Source: Dehalococcoidia bacterium
Lineage (GTDB): Bacteria > Chloroflexota > Dehalococcoidia > Lucifugimonadales > SHYF01
Length of the DNA stretch: 12,244 nucleotides
Assembly (NCBI GenBank): GCA_009692985.1
Contig: SHYF01000037.1
Span: 1-12,244, forward strand
Direction of reading: 5' to 3'
Part shown: positions 1-7,567 of the stretch, in pieces
Layout of the letters: every line of letters begins with the position of its first letter
How positions within the stretch are numbered: position 1 is the stretch's first letter
Translations under genes and position numbers: made by a program
Notes under the pieces: generated by a model
Told to the model about the DNA's origin: nothing
What the model saw: only the letters and a program-made list of their open reading frames with translations
The model's database searches: none

Positions 1-713
1 ATGGCGCGGGCCGCCGGGTGCTCTTCCGCCAGGCCATAGAACCTTCTACCTTCCTGCTCGTACTCTTCCGCACTCCGGCGTGGGTGTCTGGCGGCTGTGG
101 GCCGTGCCTCGCCAGAGCCGGGGCAACGGTAGCCCAGGTAGGTGTAATCTGGGAAGACGCCGGAGATGAAGAGACACACGTCGGCGATGCGCTTGTAGAA
201 GGCGAAACGGTGCTCCTCGTCCACGTTGACGCAGAAGCGCAGAAGGCTGTCAATATCCATGTCGTTGTACCGGATACGGCGCCGGATGCCTGGCCGCACC
301 CGCACTGGTATGGTATAGCTGTGGATACGGGTGAAGGAGGAAAGCATCTGGGCCAGGTACTCCAGCACCTCCGGGCGCGCCAGAAGCCCCACCACCTCTT
401 TCGTGTCGAAGACTGGGATGCTCTGCCTGCCGACGCGCTCCAGGGTGTACGTGGCCGTCTCCAGCTCCCGCAGGGTCTTGCGGAGCAGGACCTCGAAGTA
501 TAGCGATGGGGAGACCTTTAGGAATATCTCCTCGTCGTTTATCACGCGCCGGAACACCTTCTCGTCCCCCACCAGGGCCTTGCGGAAGCCATCGTCTTCC
601 CGCATGAGCAGCTTCAGGCTCTCCTTGTTGGACGCCGTCGGTGCTACCTCTCCCACCACGAAATCCAGGTCACTCTCCGTGAAGCTGGACGCGCCAAAGT
701 TGTGTTCCAACAT
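1..713 (-). CDS. Uncharacterised protein, 3' end outside window
   Basis: I do not recognise this protein. The reading frame is open from an ATG at 713 to the left edge, giving 237 residues with no stop. A GGAGG at 723-727 lies 8-9 nt before this ATG, which favours it over the ATG at 719 that is almost on top of the ribosome site. The product looks soluble, mixed and charged. It has an acidic, helix-like N-terminal third, then a segment FDTKEVVGLLARPEV (about 102-116), then a basic stretch RPGIRRRIRYNDMDIDSLLR (about 140-159), and an aromatic/hydrophobic segment CLFISGVFPDY (about 180-190). I see no signal peptide, no membrane span and no catalytic motif I can name. Amino-acid-like coding sequence also continues upstream of the ATG (see findings), so the annotated start may be secondary. 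It is transcribed away from the cupin operon. Confidence 0.7.
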   Translation of the reverse strand, partial: MLEHNFGASSFTESDLDFVVGEVAPTASNKESLKLLMREDDGFRKALVGDEKVFRRVINDEEIFLKVSPSLYFEVLLRKTLRELETATYTLERVGRQSIPVFDTKEVVGLLARPEVLEYLAQMLSSFTRIHSYTIPVRVRPGIRRRIRYNDMDIDSLLRFCVNVDEEHRFAFYKRIADVCLFISGVFPDYTYLGYRCPGSGEARPTAARHPRRSAEEYEQEGRRFYGLAEEHPAARA

Positions 714-794
714 AGCCATAGCCTCCAGGAGCACAGCGCTACGCCCGTTTACTATTAGGCAATCACTCCGCCAGAACAGGTGCGCTAATTCATG

Positions 795-836
795 TCATTC
801 TGAGGAGTCCGCCTGAGGCGGACGACCGAAGAATCT
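795..836. repeat. Short palindromic intergenic repeat
   Basis: The sequence between TGTCATTCTGAGG and CGAAGAATCT encloses a perfect hairpin: GTCCGCC at 807-813, a TGA loop, and GGCGGAC at 817-823. Flanks of the type 'CATTCTGA...GAAGAATCT' are familiar to me from dispersed repeats in Chloroflexota and other genomes, but only one copy occurs in this window, so its repetitive nature is inference. It lies in the leader of the leftward gene, between the candidate promoter and the start codon. Confidence 0.5.
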
Positions 837-883
837 TGTTTGCCCTCTATCCACGGGACTTCAACGGATGATCCCAGGTTACT

Positions 884-911
884 ATTCTACTATTTGTAGG
901 GCGTTGGTAAA
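884..911 (-). promoter_or_regulatory. Candidate promoter for the leftward unknown gene
   Basis: On the minus strand TTTACC (911-906), a 16-bp spacer and TAGAAT (889-884) resemble -35 and -10 hexamers, each matching consensus at four or more positions. Transcription would begin near 877, leaving a leader of about 160 nt that contains the palindromic repeat at 795-836. The same -10 region read on the plus strand is TATTCT (883-888), so it could serve both directions, but no good plus-strand -35 accompanies it. Confidence 0.35.
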
Positions 912-922
912 CAGTGGACTTA

Positions 923-939
923 GGCTGTAAACTACAGCC
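923..939. promoter_or_regulatory. Perfect 7-bp palindrome upstream of cupin
   Basis: GGCTGTA and TACAGCC are separated by AAC, making a perfect inverted repeat directly before a TTGACT (941-946) and about 50 nt before the cupin start. It could be an operator half-site pair or a small RNA hairpin in the leader. No regulator gene is adjacent, so its role is open. Confidence 0.3.
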
Positions 940-989
940 ATTGACTGGACAAGCAAGTGAGCCCATTCAGCCCATAAGGAGGCAACACA

Positions 990-1352
990 ATGAAGGTAAT
1001 CAAGATGAGCCAGGTCCCAGAGGTTGATGGCAGCAGCCCCCTGTTCACAGGAGCCGTGACAAGGCAGCCTCTGGTCACGGAAGATATGGGACACTCATTC
1101 AACATGAGCAACATAAACTTTGGCCGGGGCGTCCGGAACAAGTTCCACACCCACACAAGCGACCAGGTTTTGGTGATTACCGCTGGCACTGGCATCGTGG
1201 CCACCGAGCACGAGGAGTTGACTGTCAGGGTGGGAGACCTGATATTCATATCGGCTGGAGAGAAGCACTGGCACGGCGCCACCAAAGAGACAACATTCTC
1301 TCACATATCTCTAACCGCGCACGGGAGCCGGTCCCAGCAATTGGAACCATAG
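990..1352 (+). CDS. Small cupin-domain metalloprotein
   Basis: This is a single-domain cupin of 120 residues. Its AAGGAGG (976-982) is 7 nt before the ATG. The metal site is visible as H53-T-H55, Q59 and the GEKHWHGA motif, which supplies H93/H95. The usual Glu of cupin motif 1 is replaced by Gln59. The HxHxxxQ plus KHWHGAT pattern resembles the Mn-dependent cupin group that includes the small bacterial hydroxynitrile lyases and TM1287-like proteins; that resemblance is from memory and does not fix the substrate. Length fits a monodomain cupin. Two bases separate its stop from the next start, so it is probably translationally coupled to the glutaryl-CoA dehydrogenase gene and acts in the same pathway or protects it. 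Many cupins of this size remain without a known reaction. Confidence 0.85.
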   Translation: MKVIKMSQVPEVDGSSPLFTGAVTRQPLVTEDMGHSFNMSNINFGRGVRNKFHTHTSDQVLVITAGTGIVATEHEELTVRVGDLIFISAGEKHWHGATKETTFSHISLTAHGSRSQQLEP

Positions 1353-1354
1353 CC

Positions 1355-2512
1355 ATGCTGGACTTCTACGGCATCTTGGAGCTTCTCACCCACGAAGAGC
1401 GACAGGCACAAGCCGCCGCACGGGAGTTCCTGGAGGCTGAGGCCCAACCCTTTATTCGTGACTGGTGGGAGGCAGGCGCCTTCCCTCGCCATCTGGTCAA
1501 GAGGTTCGGCGAGATGGGCTTCCTGGGCGCTAACCTGCCCACCCAGCACGGTGGCGGTAGCGTTAGCAACATATCCTACGGGCTTATAGCCTACGAGTTG
1601 GAGCGGATTGACTCCAGCCTGCGCAGCTTCGTCAGCGTCCAGGGGCCGCTAGCCATGTACGCCATCTACTCGTGCGGTTCTGAGGAGCAGAAGCGGCACT
1701 ATTTGCCCAGGATGGCCTCCGGCGAGGTCATCGGCTGCTTCGGACTGACGGAGCACGAGGGCGGCTCGGACCCCGCCGCGATGAAGACCAGAGCGCGCAA
1801 AGACGGGGCGTCCTACGTCCTCTCCGGCACCAAGATGTGGATCAGCAACGGCAACATCGCAGACATTGCCATCATCTGGGCCAAGGATGATGATGGCGTG
1901 GTGCGCGGGTTCATAGTCCCCACCGAAAGCCCAGGCTTTCAGGCTAACGAGATCAAGCACAAGATGAGCCTTCGGGCATCCGTGACCAGTGAGCTGGTGC
2001 TGAACGACGTGCGAGTGGGCCCGGATCATGTGCTGCCTGGCGCCCAGGGTATGCGGGCGCCACTCTCCTGCCTGACCCAGGCCCGCTACGGAATAGTGTG
2101 GGGCGCTCTGGGCGCTCTGGAGGCGGTGTACGAAGAGGCGCGCTCCTTCGCCAAGGCCCGCAACACATTTGGCAAGCCCATAGCCTCGCGCCAGCTGGTG
2201 CAGGCCAAGCTGGTGGATATGCTGGCCAGCCATACCAAAGGCCTGCTGCTGGCATGGAGACTGGGCAAACTAAAGGACGAGGGAAAGCTAACCTATGCCC
2301 AGGTCTCCCTGGCCAAAAGGGAGAACGCCCGGGCCGCGCTGCGGGCCGCCCGCGATGCGCGAGACATCCTGGGCGGCAGCGGCATCACGCTGGAATACAA
2401 GGCTATCCGCCACATGCTGAACCTGGAAACAGTGGACACGTACGAGGGCACATACGACATCCACACTCTGGTGCTGGGCCGGGAGATAACGGGGCTGAAC
2501 GCCTTGGAGTAG
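1355..2512 (+). CDS. gcdH: Glutaryl-CoA dehydrogenase (acyl-CoA dehydrogenase family)
   Basis: This FAD-dependent cytoplasmic enzyme is predicted to oxidise and decarboxylate glutaryl-CoA to crotonyl-CoA in lysine, tryptophan or aromatic degradation. The 385 residues match the usual length and show the family order: helical N-domain, a GCFGLTEHEGGSDP flavin/substrate motif (about 127-140), GTKMWISNG (about 158-166), and the C-terminal helical domain. Residues that separate glutaryl-CoA dehydrogenase from other acyl-CoA dehydrogenases are present: E83 and R90 in the ELERIDSSLRS segment (human E87 and R94, the carboxylate-binding Arg) and Y363-E364 in TYEGTYDIH (human Y369 and catalytic base E370). 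The Tyr before the base is, as I recall, the decarboxylating version. The start has only a weak ribosome site and follows the cupin stop by two bases, which indicates coupling. An electron-transfer flavoprotein partner is not in the window. Confidence 0.93.
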   Translation: MLDFYGILELLTHEERQAQAAAREFLEAEAQPFIRDWWEAGAFPRHLVKRFGEMGFLGANLPTQHGGGSVSNISYGLIAYELERIDSSLRSFVSVQGPLAMYAIYSCGSEEQKRHYLPRMASGEVIGCFGLTEHEGGSDPAAMKTRARKDGASYVLSGTKMWISNGNIADIAIIWAKDDDGVVRGFIVPTESPGFQANEIKHKMSLRASVTSELVLNDVRVGPDHVLPGAQGMRAPLSCLTQARYGIVWGALGALEAVYEEARSFAKARNTFGKPIASRQLVQAKLVDMLASHTKGLLLAWRLGKLKDEGKLTYAQVSLAKRENARAALRAARDARDILGGSGITLEYKAIRHMLNLETVDTYEGTYDIHTLVLGREITGLNALE

Positions 2513-2535
2513 GGGGCAGGTGATGAGCAACTATT

Positions 2536-2958
2536 ATGGCGACGCCTAGCCCTTTGCCGGACGCCCAGCGCTTCCTGGCCGTCATGGAGCGCGCCATGCA
2601 GCTGGTTGGCCAGAAGGTCCCCAGAAGCCAGCTCCAGGAGATAGCCACGCTGTGCCATACAGTGTGCTGGGAGTTCCCTGACTACGGCCTCAAGAGCTAC
2701 TTCATGATAAGTGACCAGGGAGAGGTGCGGAGCGCTGCCCACTGGTCTGGAGCCGTGGATGGCGTCGTTACCCTGGATGCCCGCACCTTCCACGACGCTG
2801 CCTTCGGAAAGACCAGCTTCGGCCTCGCTTTCTTCACAGGCAAGCTCCGAGTTAGCGGCATCCAGCCAGTAAAGCTGGGCAGGTTCATGCCCCTGGTGCA
2901 GCCTTTCCTGGACAGCTACCAGCAAGCCTGCCATGAGCTAGATGGCAAAGTAGCCTGA
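2536..2958 (+). CDS. SCP2 sterol-binding-like domain protein
   Basis: This protein of 140 residues has the fold signature of SCP2-type lipid/acyl-CoA carriers. It has a helical N-terminal part, then β-strands with the typical run DGVVTLDARTFHDAAFGKTS (about 75-94), a GKLRVSGIQ strand (about 103-111), and a C-terminal helix. In this family 'v-t-l-d...f...a.GK.......GKl.v.G' is the recurrent core. A hydrophobic pocket for fatty acyl chains or acyl-CoA is expected, but no catalytic residue is known for stand-alone bacterial members. It lies 23 nt after the dehydrogenase stop, with GGTGATGAG (2519-2527) as a loose ribosome site, and is probably the last gene of the cupin-gcdH operon, perhaps presenting acyl-CoA to the dehydrogenase. 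An upstream ATG at 2523 is in another frame and opens only eight codons. Confidence 0.8.
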   Translation: MATPSPLPDAQRFLAVMERAMQLVGQKVPRSQLQEIATLCHTVCWEFPDYGLKSYFMISDQGEVRSAAHWSGAVDGVVTLDARTFHDAAFGKTSFGLAFFTGKLRVSGIQPVKLGRFMPLVQPFLDSYQQACHELDGKVA

Positions 2959-2991
2959 AATACGCCTGAGCTTCCCTGGGTAGCGACCGCT

Positions 2992-3000
2992 TGCTAGAAT
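2992..3000 (+). promoter_or_regulatory. Extended -10 promoter for leaderless transcript
   Basis: TGC plus TAGAAT (2995-3000) forms an extended -10 element (TGn then a hexamer with five matches to TATAAT) only 7 nt before the ATG at 3008. Transcription would therefore begin at or next to the A of the start codon. No Shine-Dalgarno sequence precedes this ATG, as expected for a leaderless mRNA. The -35 region (TTCCCT at 2972-2977) is poor, which is normal for extended -10 promoters. Confidence 0.45.
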
Positions 3001-3007
3001 AGCTGCT

Positions 3008-6000
3008 ATGGATTCTACTACAGTTACGGCCTCTCCACCTCCGCAGATGCGTAACATCTGGAGATGGGCCGTCGAGGGCAGAACAAGCCGTGGTCTGCCA
3101 CCGCTTCTCCTCGCCCTTCTTGTGATAGCCCTAGCGTTACGTCTTTACGGCATAAACTGGGACCAGGGCAACTTCTTCCACCCTGACGAGCGTTCCATCT
3201 ACATGCGGGTGGACTGCATGTACCGGCTGCTCACCGAGGCCCAGGGCTACCAGGAGTGCACCAGGGACGCCCCCTTCCAGCGAGTAGTCGCCGGGTTCCC
3301 AAGCCCTCCGGTGTTCCTGAATGCCGCCAAAAGCCCGCTGAACCCCCACTGGTTCCCATTGGGCAGCATAATCATATACGTGCTGCTGGCCATCAAGCTG
3401 GCACTCGCTCCCCTGCTGAGCATGGACCTCCAGGACCTGGCCATAGCCGGCAGGAGCCTCTCTGCCCTGGCCGACGCTGGCACCGTGGCCCTGGTCTACG
3501 CCCTGGGCAGGCGTCTGTACGGCCGTGGAGCCGGCCTACTGGCTGCCGCCTTGGTCGCCTTTGCCGTAGTCCACATCCAACACAGCCACTACTACCGACC
3601 AGAGACATTCACCAACCTGTTTGTCCTGGCGTCCTTCTGGTTCATGCTTCAGGTGGTGGAGCGGCAGCGCCTGCGCGACTCGCTGATGCTAGGGCTGTTC
3701 GTTGGCCTTGCCTTTGCCACCAAAGTCAGCGTCCTGCCGCTTTTGCTGCCCTTGGCGGCCGTCTATGGTCGCCTGCTCTGGCTAGCGTGGGGTGGCACCA
3801 GCGGCGGGAATAGCGCCGACCAGGCGGAGAGGGTGATCCTGCGCGCCCTGGCAGCCGGGGCCGTAGCCGCAGCTACCTATCTCTTCTGGACTCCTTACGC
3901 GCTGCTGGATTTCCCGGAGTTCCTGGAGTGGAACCTGCGAGAGCTGGATGTCGTCAGGCACGCCGGCATCGTCCCTTACACGGTGCAGTACATAGAAGCG
4001 CCCAGGTTCCTGTACGAGATACGCCAGACCACCATGTGGGGCCTGGGCCTGCCGCTTGGCCTCATGGCGTGGGGGGGCCTTCTAGCTACGGCGGCGCTCA
4101 ACCTCCGAAGGCCCAGGCTGGGGCAAGTTCTGCTGTTGCTCTGGGCGGTGCCCCTGCTGCTCACCGTTGGAAGTGTCGAGGTCAAGTTCTTGCGGTACAC
4201 CTTCCCACTTGTGCCACCTTTAATTCTCATGGGGGCAGGTGCAGCATGGGATGGTATGCGATGGCTGGAGAATCGTCACAAAGCCTTGGGCATGGCCGCC
4301 GCCGTAGCGATAGGACTGGTCATGGTGTTCACGGCCTTCTACGCCCTGGCCTTTCAGACAATCTACACCCGGCCCCATACGGCGGTGCAGGCCTCCCAGT
4401 GGCTCAATGCCAATGTGCCTTACACCGCCCTCATACTTACCGACAACCATTGGGACGAAGGCATACCAGACCTGGGCAGGTACCGCGTGACGCAGCTCCC
4501 CATGTTTGAGGGCGACACGCCACAGAAGATGGGCTTTGTTGCCTCGAACCTGGCCAGCACCGACTATCTGGTCTTCTACAGTAACCGTACCTATGGAGCC
4601 ATCGCCCGTGTGCCGGAACGGTATCCATTCAGCAGCAACTACTACCGGCTGCTGTTCTCCGGCGACCTGGGGTACGAGCTGGCCAATAGCTTCGACTCTT
4701 ACCCACGCTTGCTTGGTGTTGCCTTTGTGGACGACCCATTCGGCAGGGCGGGCCTGCCAGTGCCCAAGCCTTTGGCGGCGCAGTCCCCGGCACCGCTCAG
4801 CCTGAACCTGGGATACGCCGATAACGATGCAATCACCTACGACCGTCCACTGGTCATGGTGTTCAAGAACACCGCCCGCTACGATGCAAACCGCCTTGCT
4901 GCGTTGCTCCTGAAGCCCACCGTCACCGTGGAGCCGAAGCTGGCGCTGGTGCTCACAGCGGAGGAGCAAGCTGTCCAGCAGCAGGGGGGCACGTGGTCCG
5001 ACCTGTTCGACAACGATAGCCTGGCCAACCGCTTCCCGGTACTGGTGTGGCTGCTGCTGGTGGAGGCGGCCTCTCTGGCGACGTTGCCCCTGGGCTTCGT
5101 TGTGTTCCGTGGCCTCTCTGACCGTGGATACATTCTCACCAAAACACTGGCGGTGCTTTTGCTGGCCTACATCCCCTGGCTGCTGGCAGCAGTGAAGCTG
5201 ATGGATTTCGGCAGGTTGTCCATCTACCTGGCGCTGCTGGCCTTGGCCCTCGCTTCGGCTATTGTCCTCGCCTTGCGCCGTCGGGATATAGTGGCCTACC
5301 TTCGCGGCCACTGGCGGATTCTGGCGTTGGAGGAGTCGCTGTTCCTGGTTGCTTTCCTTGCCTTCGTGGCCGTCCGCTGGGCCAACCCGGACCTGTGGCA
5401 CCCATACCGCGGCGGCGAGAAGCCCATGGACTTGGCTTACCTGATGGCCATGGTGCGCTCCACTACCATCCCCCCATACGATCCCTGGTTCGCCGGGGGC
5501 TATCTCAACTACTACTACTTCGGCCAGTTCATCGTCGCCACACTCATCAAGGCCACCGGCATCTTGCCAGAGGTGGCCTACAACCTCGCAGTGCCGTTGC
5601 TGTTTGCCCTCACGGCGGGTGGCGCTTTCTCCGTGGTCTACAACCTCACATCTGCCATGCGCCAGCGGTCTGAGAGGCGACTGGGCCCTGGCTGGGGGCC
5701 TGCTGCCGCCGGAGTTGTCGCACTGTTCATGGTGGCGGTCCTGGGAAACCTGGGCGACGCTGTTCAACTTGTCCGCACCGCATGGAGCAATGTGGCATCA
5801 AGCCCAGCTCCTGAAGGCGACCCTTTCCACGTCTGGTTCTGGTTTACCAGCCGGATGATGCCCGGGCAAATCAGCATCACTGAGTTCCCGCTCTGGACGT
5901 TTCTTTTCGCCGACCTTCATGCGCACCTAATTGCCATGCCATTCGCTCTCCTGGCGGTCGGGCTTGCGCTGAATCTGGTCCTTGCCGCCGAGCAGCGGGA

Positions 6001-7411
6001 CTTCCGATGGCGGGCGCTGGCGGCGCCCCTGGCTGCCCTTACTCTGGCCGTGGGGGCCCTGGCCGCCATAAACACCTGGGACTACCCCACCTACCTGTTG
6101 CTGGCTCTGGCCGCTGTGTTCCTGGCGGCCTTCGCCGTTCGGCGAAGGGTGGATGCGAGGCTCCTGGCGCCGGCTGCCCTGGGGATGGCGTTGGTGGCTG
6201 GGCTGAGCTACATCGCCTTTCTGCCGTATCACCAGCATTACATCGCCTTCAACGTGGGGGTACACTCCAGCGGCGAGCAGACATCTCTTCCCAGCTACCT
6301 GGCTGTTCATGGCCTGTTCCTCTTCCTGATCGTGTCCTACCTGGTGTATGAGGCAGCCGGCCCCATGCGCGCGGCGTTCTGGCCAAGGCGCTCCTCGGAT
6401 GTGCCATCCCTGGGCCTGGTGAGCCAAGCTCGCGGGACGCTATTGGATAGCCCGCTTCTGCCTGTGGCTCTGCCGGCAGCGGGCGCTCTTGTGGCTTACA
6501 CGGCGGCAGCGGGCTATGTCACCGTTGCGCTGCTGTTCGTGGTGATGCTGGTGCCTGTGCTGCTGGGGGTACGGCATCTCGTGGAGGGGGGCGACAAAGC
6601 GCCCTACCATCTCTTTCTCCTTGTCCTGGTGGTTGGGGCTTTCGGTCTGGGCATGGCCGTGGACATGGTCACACTCAATAACGACATTGACCGGATGAAC
6701 ACTGTGTTCAAACTGTATTTAGAAGCCTGGGTGCTCTATAGCGTAGCCTCTGCCACTATCCTTTGGTATCTGGTAGCCTCTGGCCGCAACTCAATCCGCA
6801 GGCTCCTTTGGGCAAAGAGCCTCTGGCTGCTTTTGTTGCTTGTGCTGGTGGCGGGGGTTAGCGTGTTCCCAGTGATGGGCACCCGGGTGCGCTTGGCAGA
6901 AAGGTTCTCCTCTGCATTCACGGGGCTAAACGGTGCGCGGTACATGGAGAACGGCGTTTACTTTGACGAACATGGCCCCATTAACTTGCACTGGGACTGG
7001 GCAGCCATCCAGTGGCTTCGGGACAACGTGAAAGGTTCCCCCGTAATAGCCGAGGGCAACACTGCTCCCCATAACTATCGCTGGGGGTCGCGGGTATCCA
7101 TTTATACTGGTCTGCCCACAATCGTGGGATGGGGCTGGCACCAGACTCAGCAGCGTGCCGGCGAGGAGTGGGCTGTGCAAAGGCGTTTGGATGACCTGGC
7201 TGTCCTCTACAACACCACAGACGTGGGCCGGGCAGAAAGCATCCTGCGCAATTATGGGATAAAGTACGTCTACGTTGGAGAGGTGGAGCGCCTGTACTAC
7301 TCCGCTGAAGGGCTGGCCAAGTTCCCATGCATGGCAGACAGCGGCCTGACATTGGTGTATACCAATCTAGACGTTGACATCTACCAGGTTGACTTGGCTC
7401 CTGAAAGCTAG
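3008..7411 (+). CDS. Giant membrane fusion: GT-C glycosyltransferase + DUF2298 'YYY' protein
   Basis: This is a polytopic membrane protein of 1467 residues with two modules. Residues about 30-670 look like a PMT/ArnT-type GT-C glycosyltransferase. There is a first membrane span at about 30-46, then an external loop with HPDE at 58-61, where the acidic pair is the family's catalytic or metal-binding site. A second loop motif HSHYYRPET is at 192-200, followed by further hydrophobic spans and a soluble segment (about 450-660). Residues about 677-1467 match DUF2298 (Chlor_Arch_YYY). They contain YYYFG at 835-839, EFPLWTFLFADLHAH at 959-973, DRMNTVFKLY at 1228-1237, and SRVSIYTGLP and GWGWHQ at 1361-1379. 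By family knowledge the first module would move a sugar from a polyprenyl-phosphate donor to an extracytoplasmic acceptor; the second has no established function. Both modules are usually met as separate proteins of 600-900 residues. The ATG at 3008 is chosen for the -10 element just upstream; the next gene is separated by a hairpin repeat. Confidence 0.92.
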   Translation: MDSTTVTASPPPQMRNIWRWAVEGRTSRGLPPLLLALLVIALALRLYGINWDQGNFFHPDERSIYMRVDCMYRLLTEAQGYQECTRDAPFQRVVAGFPSPPVFLNAAKSPLNPHWFPLGSIIIYVLLAIKLALAPLLSMDLQDLAIAGRSLSALADAGTVALVYALGRRLYGRGAGLLAAALVAFAVVHIQHSHYYRPETFTNLFVLASFWFMLQVVERQRLRDSLMLGLFVGLAFATKVSVLPLLLPLAAVYGRLLWLAWGGTSGGNSADQAERVILRALAAGAVAAATYLFWTPYALLDFPEFLEWNLRELDVVRHAGIVPYTVQYIEAPRFLYEIRQTTMWGLGLPLGLMAWGGLLATAALNLRRPRLGQVLLLLWAVPLLLTVGSVEVKFLRYTFPLVPPLILMGAGAAWDGMRWLENRHKALGMAAAVAIGLVMVFTAFYALAFQTIYTRPHTAVQASQWLNANVPYTALILTDNHWDEGIPDLGRYRVTQLPMFEGDTPQKMGFVASNLASTDYLVFYSNRTYGAIARVPERYPFSSNYYRLLFSGDLGYELANSFDSYPRLLGVAFVDDPFGRAGLPVPKPLAAQSPAPLSLNLGYADNDAITYDRPLVMVFKNTARYDANRLAALLLKPTVTVEPKLALVLTAEEQAVQQQGGTWSDLFDNDSLANRFPVLVWLLLVEAASLATLPLGFVVFRGLSDRGYILTKTLAVLLLAYIPWLLAAVKLMDFGRLSIYLALLALALASAIVLALRRRDIVAYLRGHWRILALEESLFLVAFLAFVAVRWANPDLWHPYRGGEKPMDLAYLMAMVRSTTIPPYDPWFAGGYLNYYYFGQFIVATLIKATGILPEVAYNLAVPLLFALTAGGAFSVVYNLTSAMRQRSERRLGPGWGPAAAGVVALFMVAVLGNLGDAVQLVRTAWSNVASSPAPEGDPFHVWFWFTSRMMPGQISITEFPLWTFLFADLHAHLIAMPFALLAVGLALNLVLAAEQRDFRWRALAAPLAALTLAVGALAAINTWDYPTYLLLALAAVFLAAFAVRRRVDARLLAPAALGMALVAGLSYIAFLPYHQHYIAFNVGVHSSGEQTSLPSYLAVHGLFLFLIVSYLVYEAAGPMRAAFWPRRSSDVPSLGLVSQARGTLLDSPLLPVALPAAGALVAYTAAAGYVTVALLFVVMLVPVLLGVRHLVEGGDKAPYHLFLLVLVVGAFGLGMAVDMVTLNNDIDRMNTVFKLYLEAWVLYSVASATILWYLVASGRNSIRRLLWAKSLWLLLLLVLVAGVSVFPVMGTRVRLAERFSSAFTGLNGARYMENGVYFDEHGPINLHWDWAAIQWLRDNVKGSPVIAEGNTAPHNYRWGSRVSIYTGLPTIVGWGWHQTQQRAGEEWAVQRRLDDLAVLYNTTDVGRAESILRNYGIKYVYVGEVERLYYSAEGLAKFPCMADSGLTLVYTNLDVDIYQVDLAPES

Positions 7412-7561
7412 CAGGCAGCTAGAATAGGGGGAGTCCAGGGGGGCAAAGCCCCCTTGGCGTGGGAACTGGGGGGTGTCCCCCCAGATTTCTTTTGTACCCC
7501 CTTCCTGGATAGGAAGGGGGACAGGGGGATGGCCGTGGGCCTTTCCCATCACCATGATAGG
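7412..7561 (+). repeat. Structured hairpin repeat, copy 1
   Basis: This 150-bp copy begins directly after the stop codon of the glycosyltransferase-DUF2298 gene (TAG followed by CAGGCAGC). It holds three hairpins: 7435-7444 with 7448-7457 (10 bp, AAA loop), 7466-7473 with 7477-7484 (8 bp, TGT loop), and 7497-7506 with 7511-7520 (10 bp perfect, GGAT loop). It ends near CATCACCATGATAGG, whose AGGAG is the ribosome site of the next gene. It lacks about 25 nt of the third-hairpin loop present in copies 2 and 3. No protein is encoded. Confidence 0.8.
7466..7494 (+). terminator. Probable intrinsic terminator after the GT-DUF2298 gene
   Basis: An 8-bp GC stem (CTGGGGGG with CCCCCCAG, TGT loop) is followed at once by the T-rich tail ATTTCTTTTGT. 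It sits 55 nt after the stop codon, inside repeat copy 1, and would separate the large gene from the permease gene. Confidence 0.5.
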
Positions 7562-7567
7562 AGTCAT

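Noticed and set aside
18..816. Two plus-strand open frames at the left end
   Set aside because: The minus strand has a continuous frame with a ribosome site and ordinary protein composition. The plus frames are Ser/Arg-rich and Val/His-rich complements of it.
941..969. TTGACT with CATTCA as a cupin promoter
   Set aside because: The -10 candidate matches the consensus at only two positions. It is kept only as context for the palindrome.
1649..2934. Minus-strand open frames across gcdH and the SCP2 gene
   Set aside because: They are shadows of well-supported plus-strand genes. No ribosome sites or domain signatures were seen.
4220..5767. Long minus-strand open frame (515 codons) inside the GT-DUF2298 gene
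   Set aside because: Its product is rich in Gln, His, Arg and Gly with no domain pattern. It is the antisense shadow of a gene with many conserved motifs in the sense frame.
7454..7567. Upstream start for the TauE/SafE permease
   Set aside because: These 38 codons lie in repeat copy 1 and encode a hydrophilic stretch absent from the family. The ATG at 7568 has a ribosome site and meets the first membrane span.
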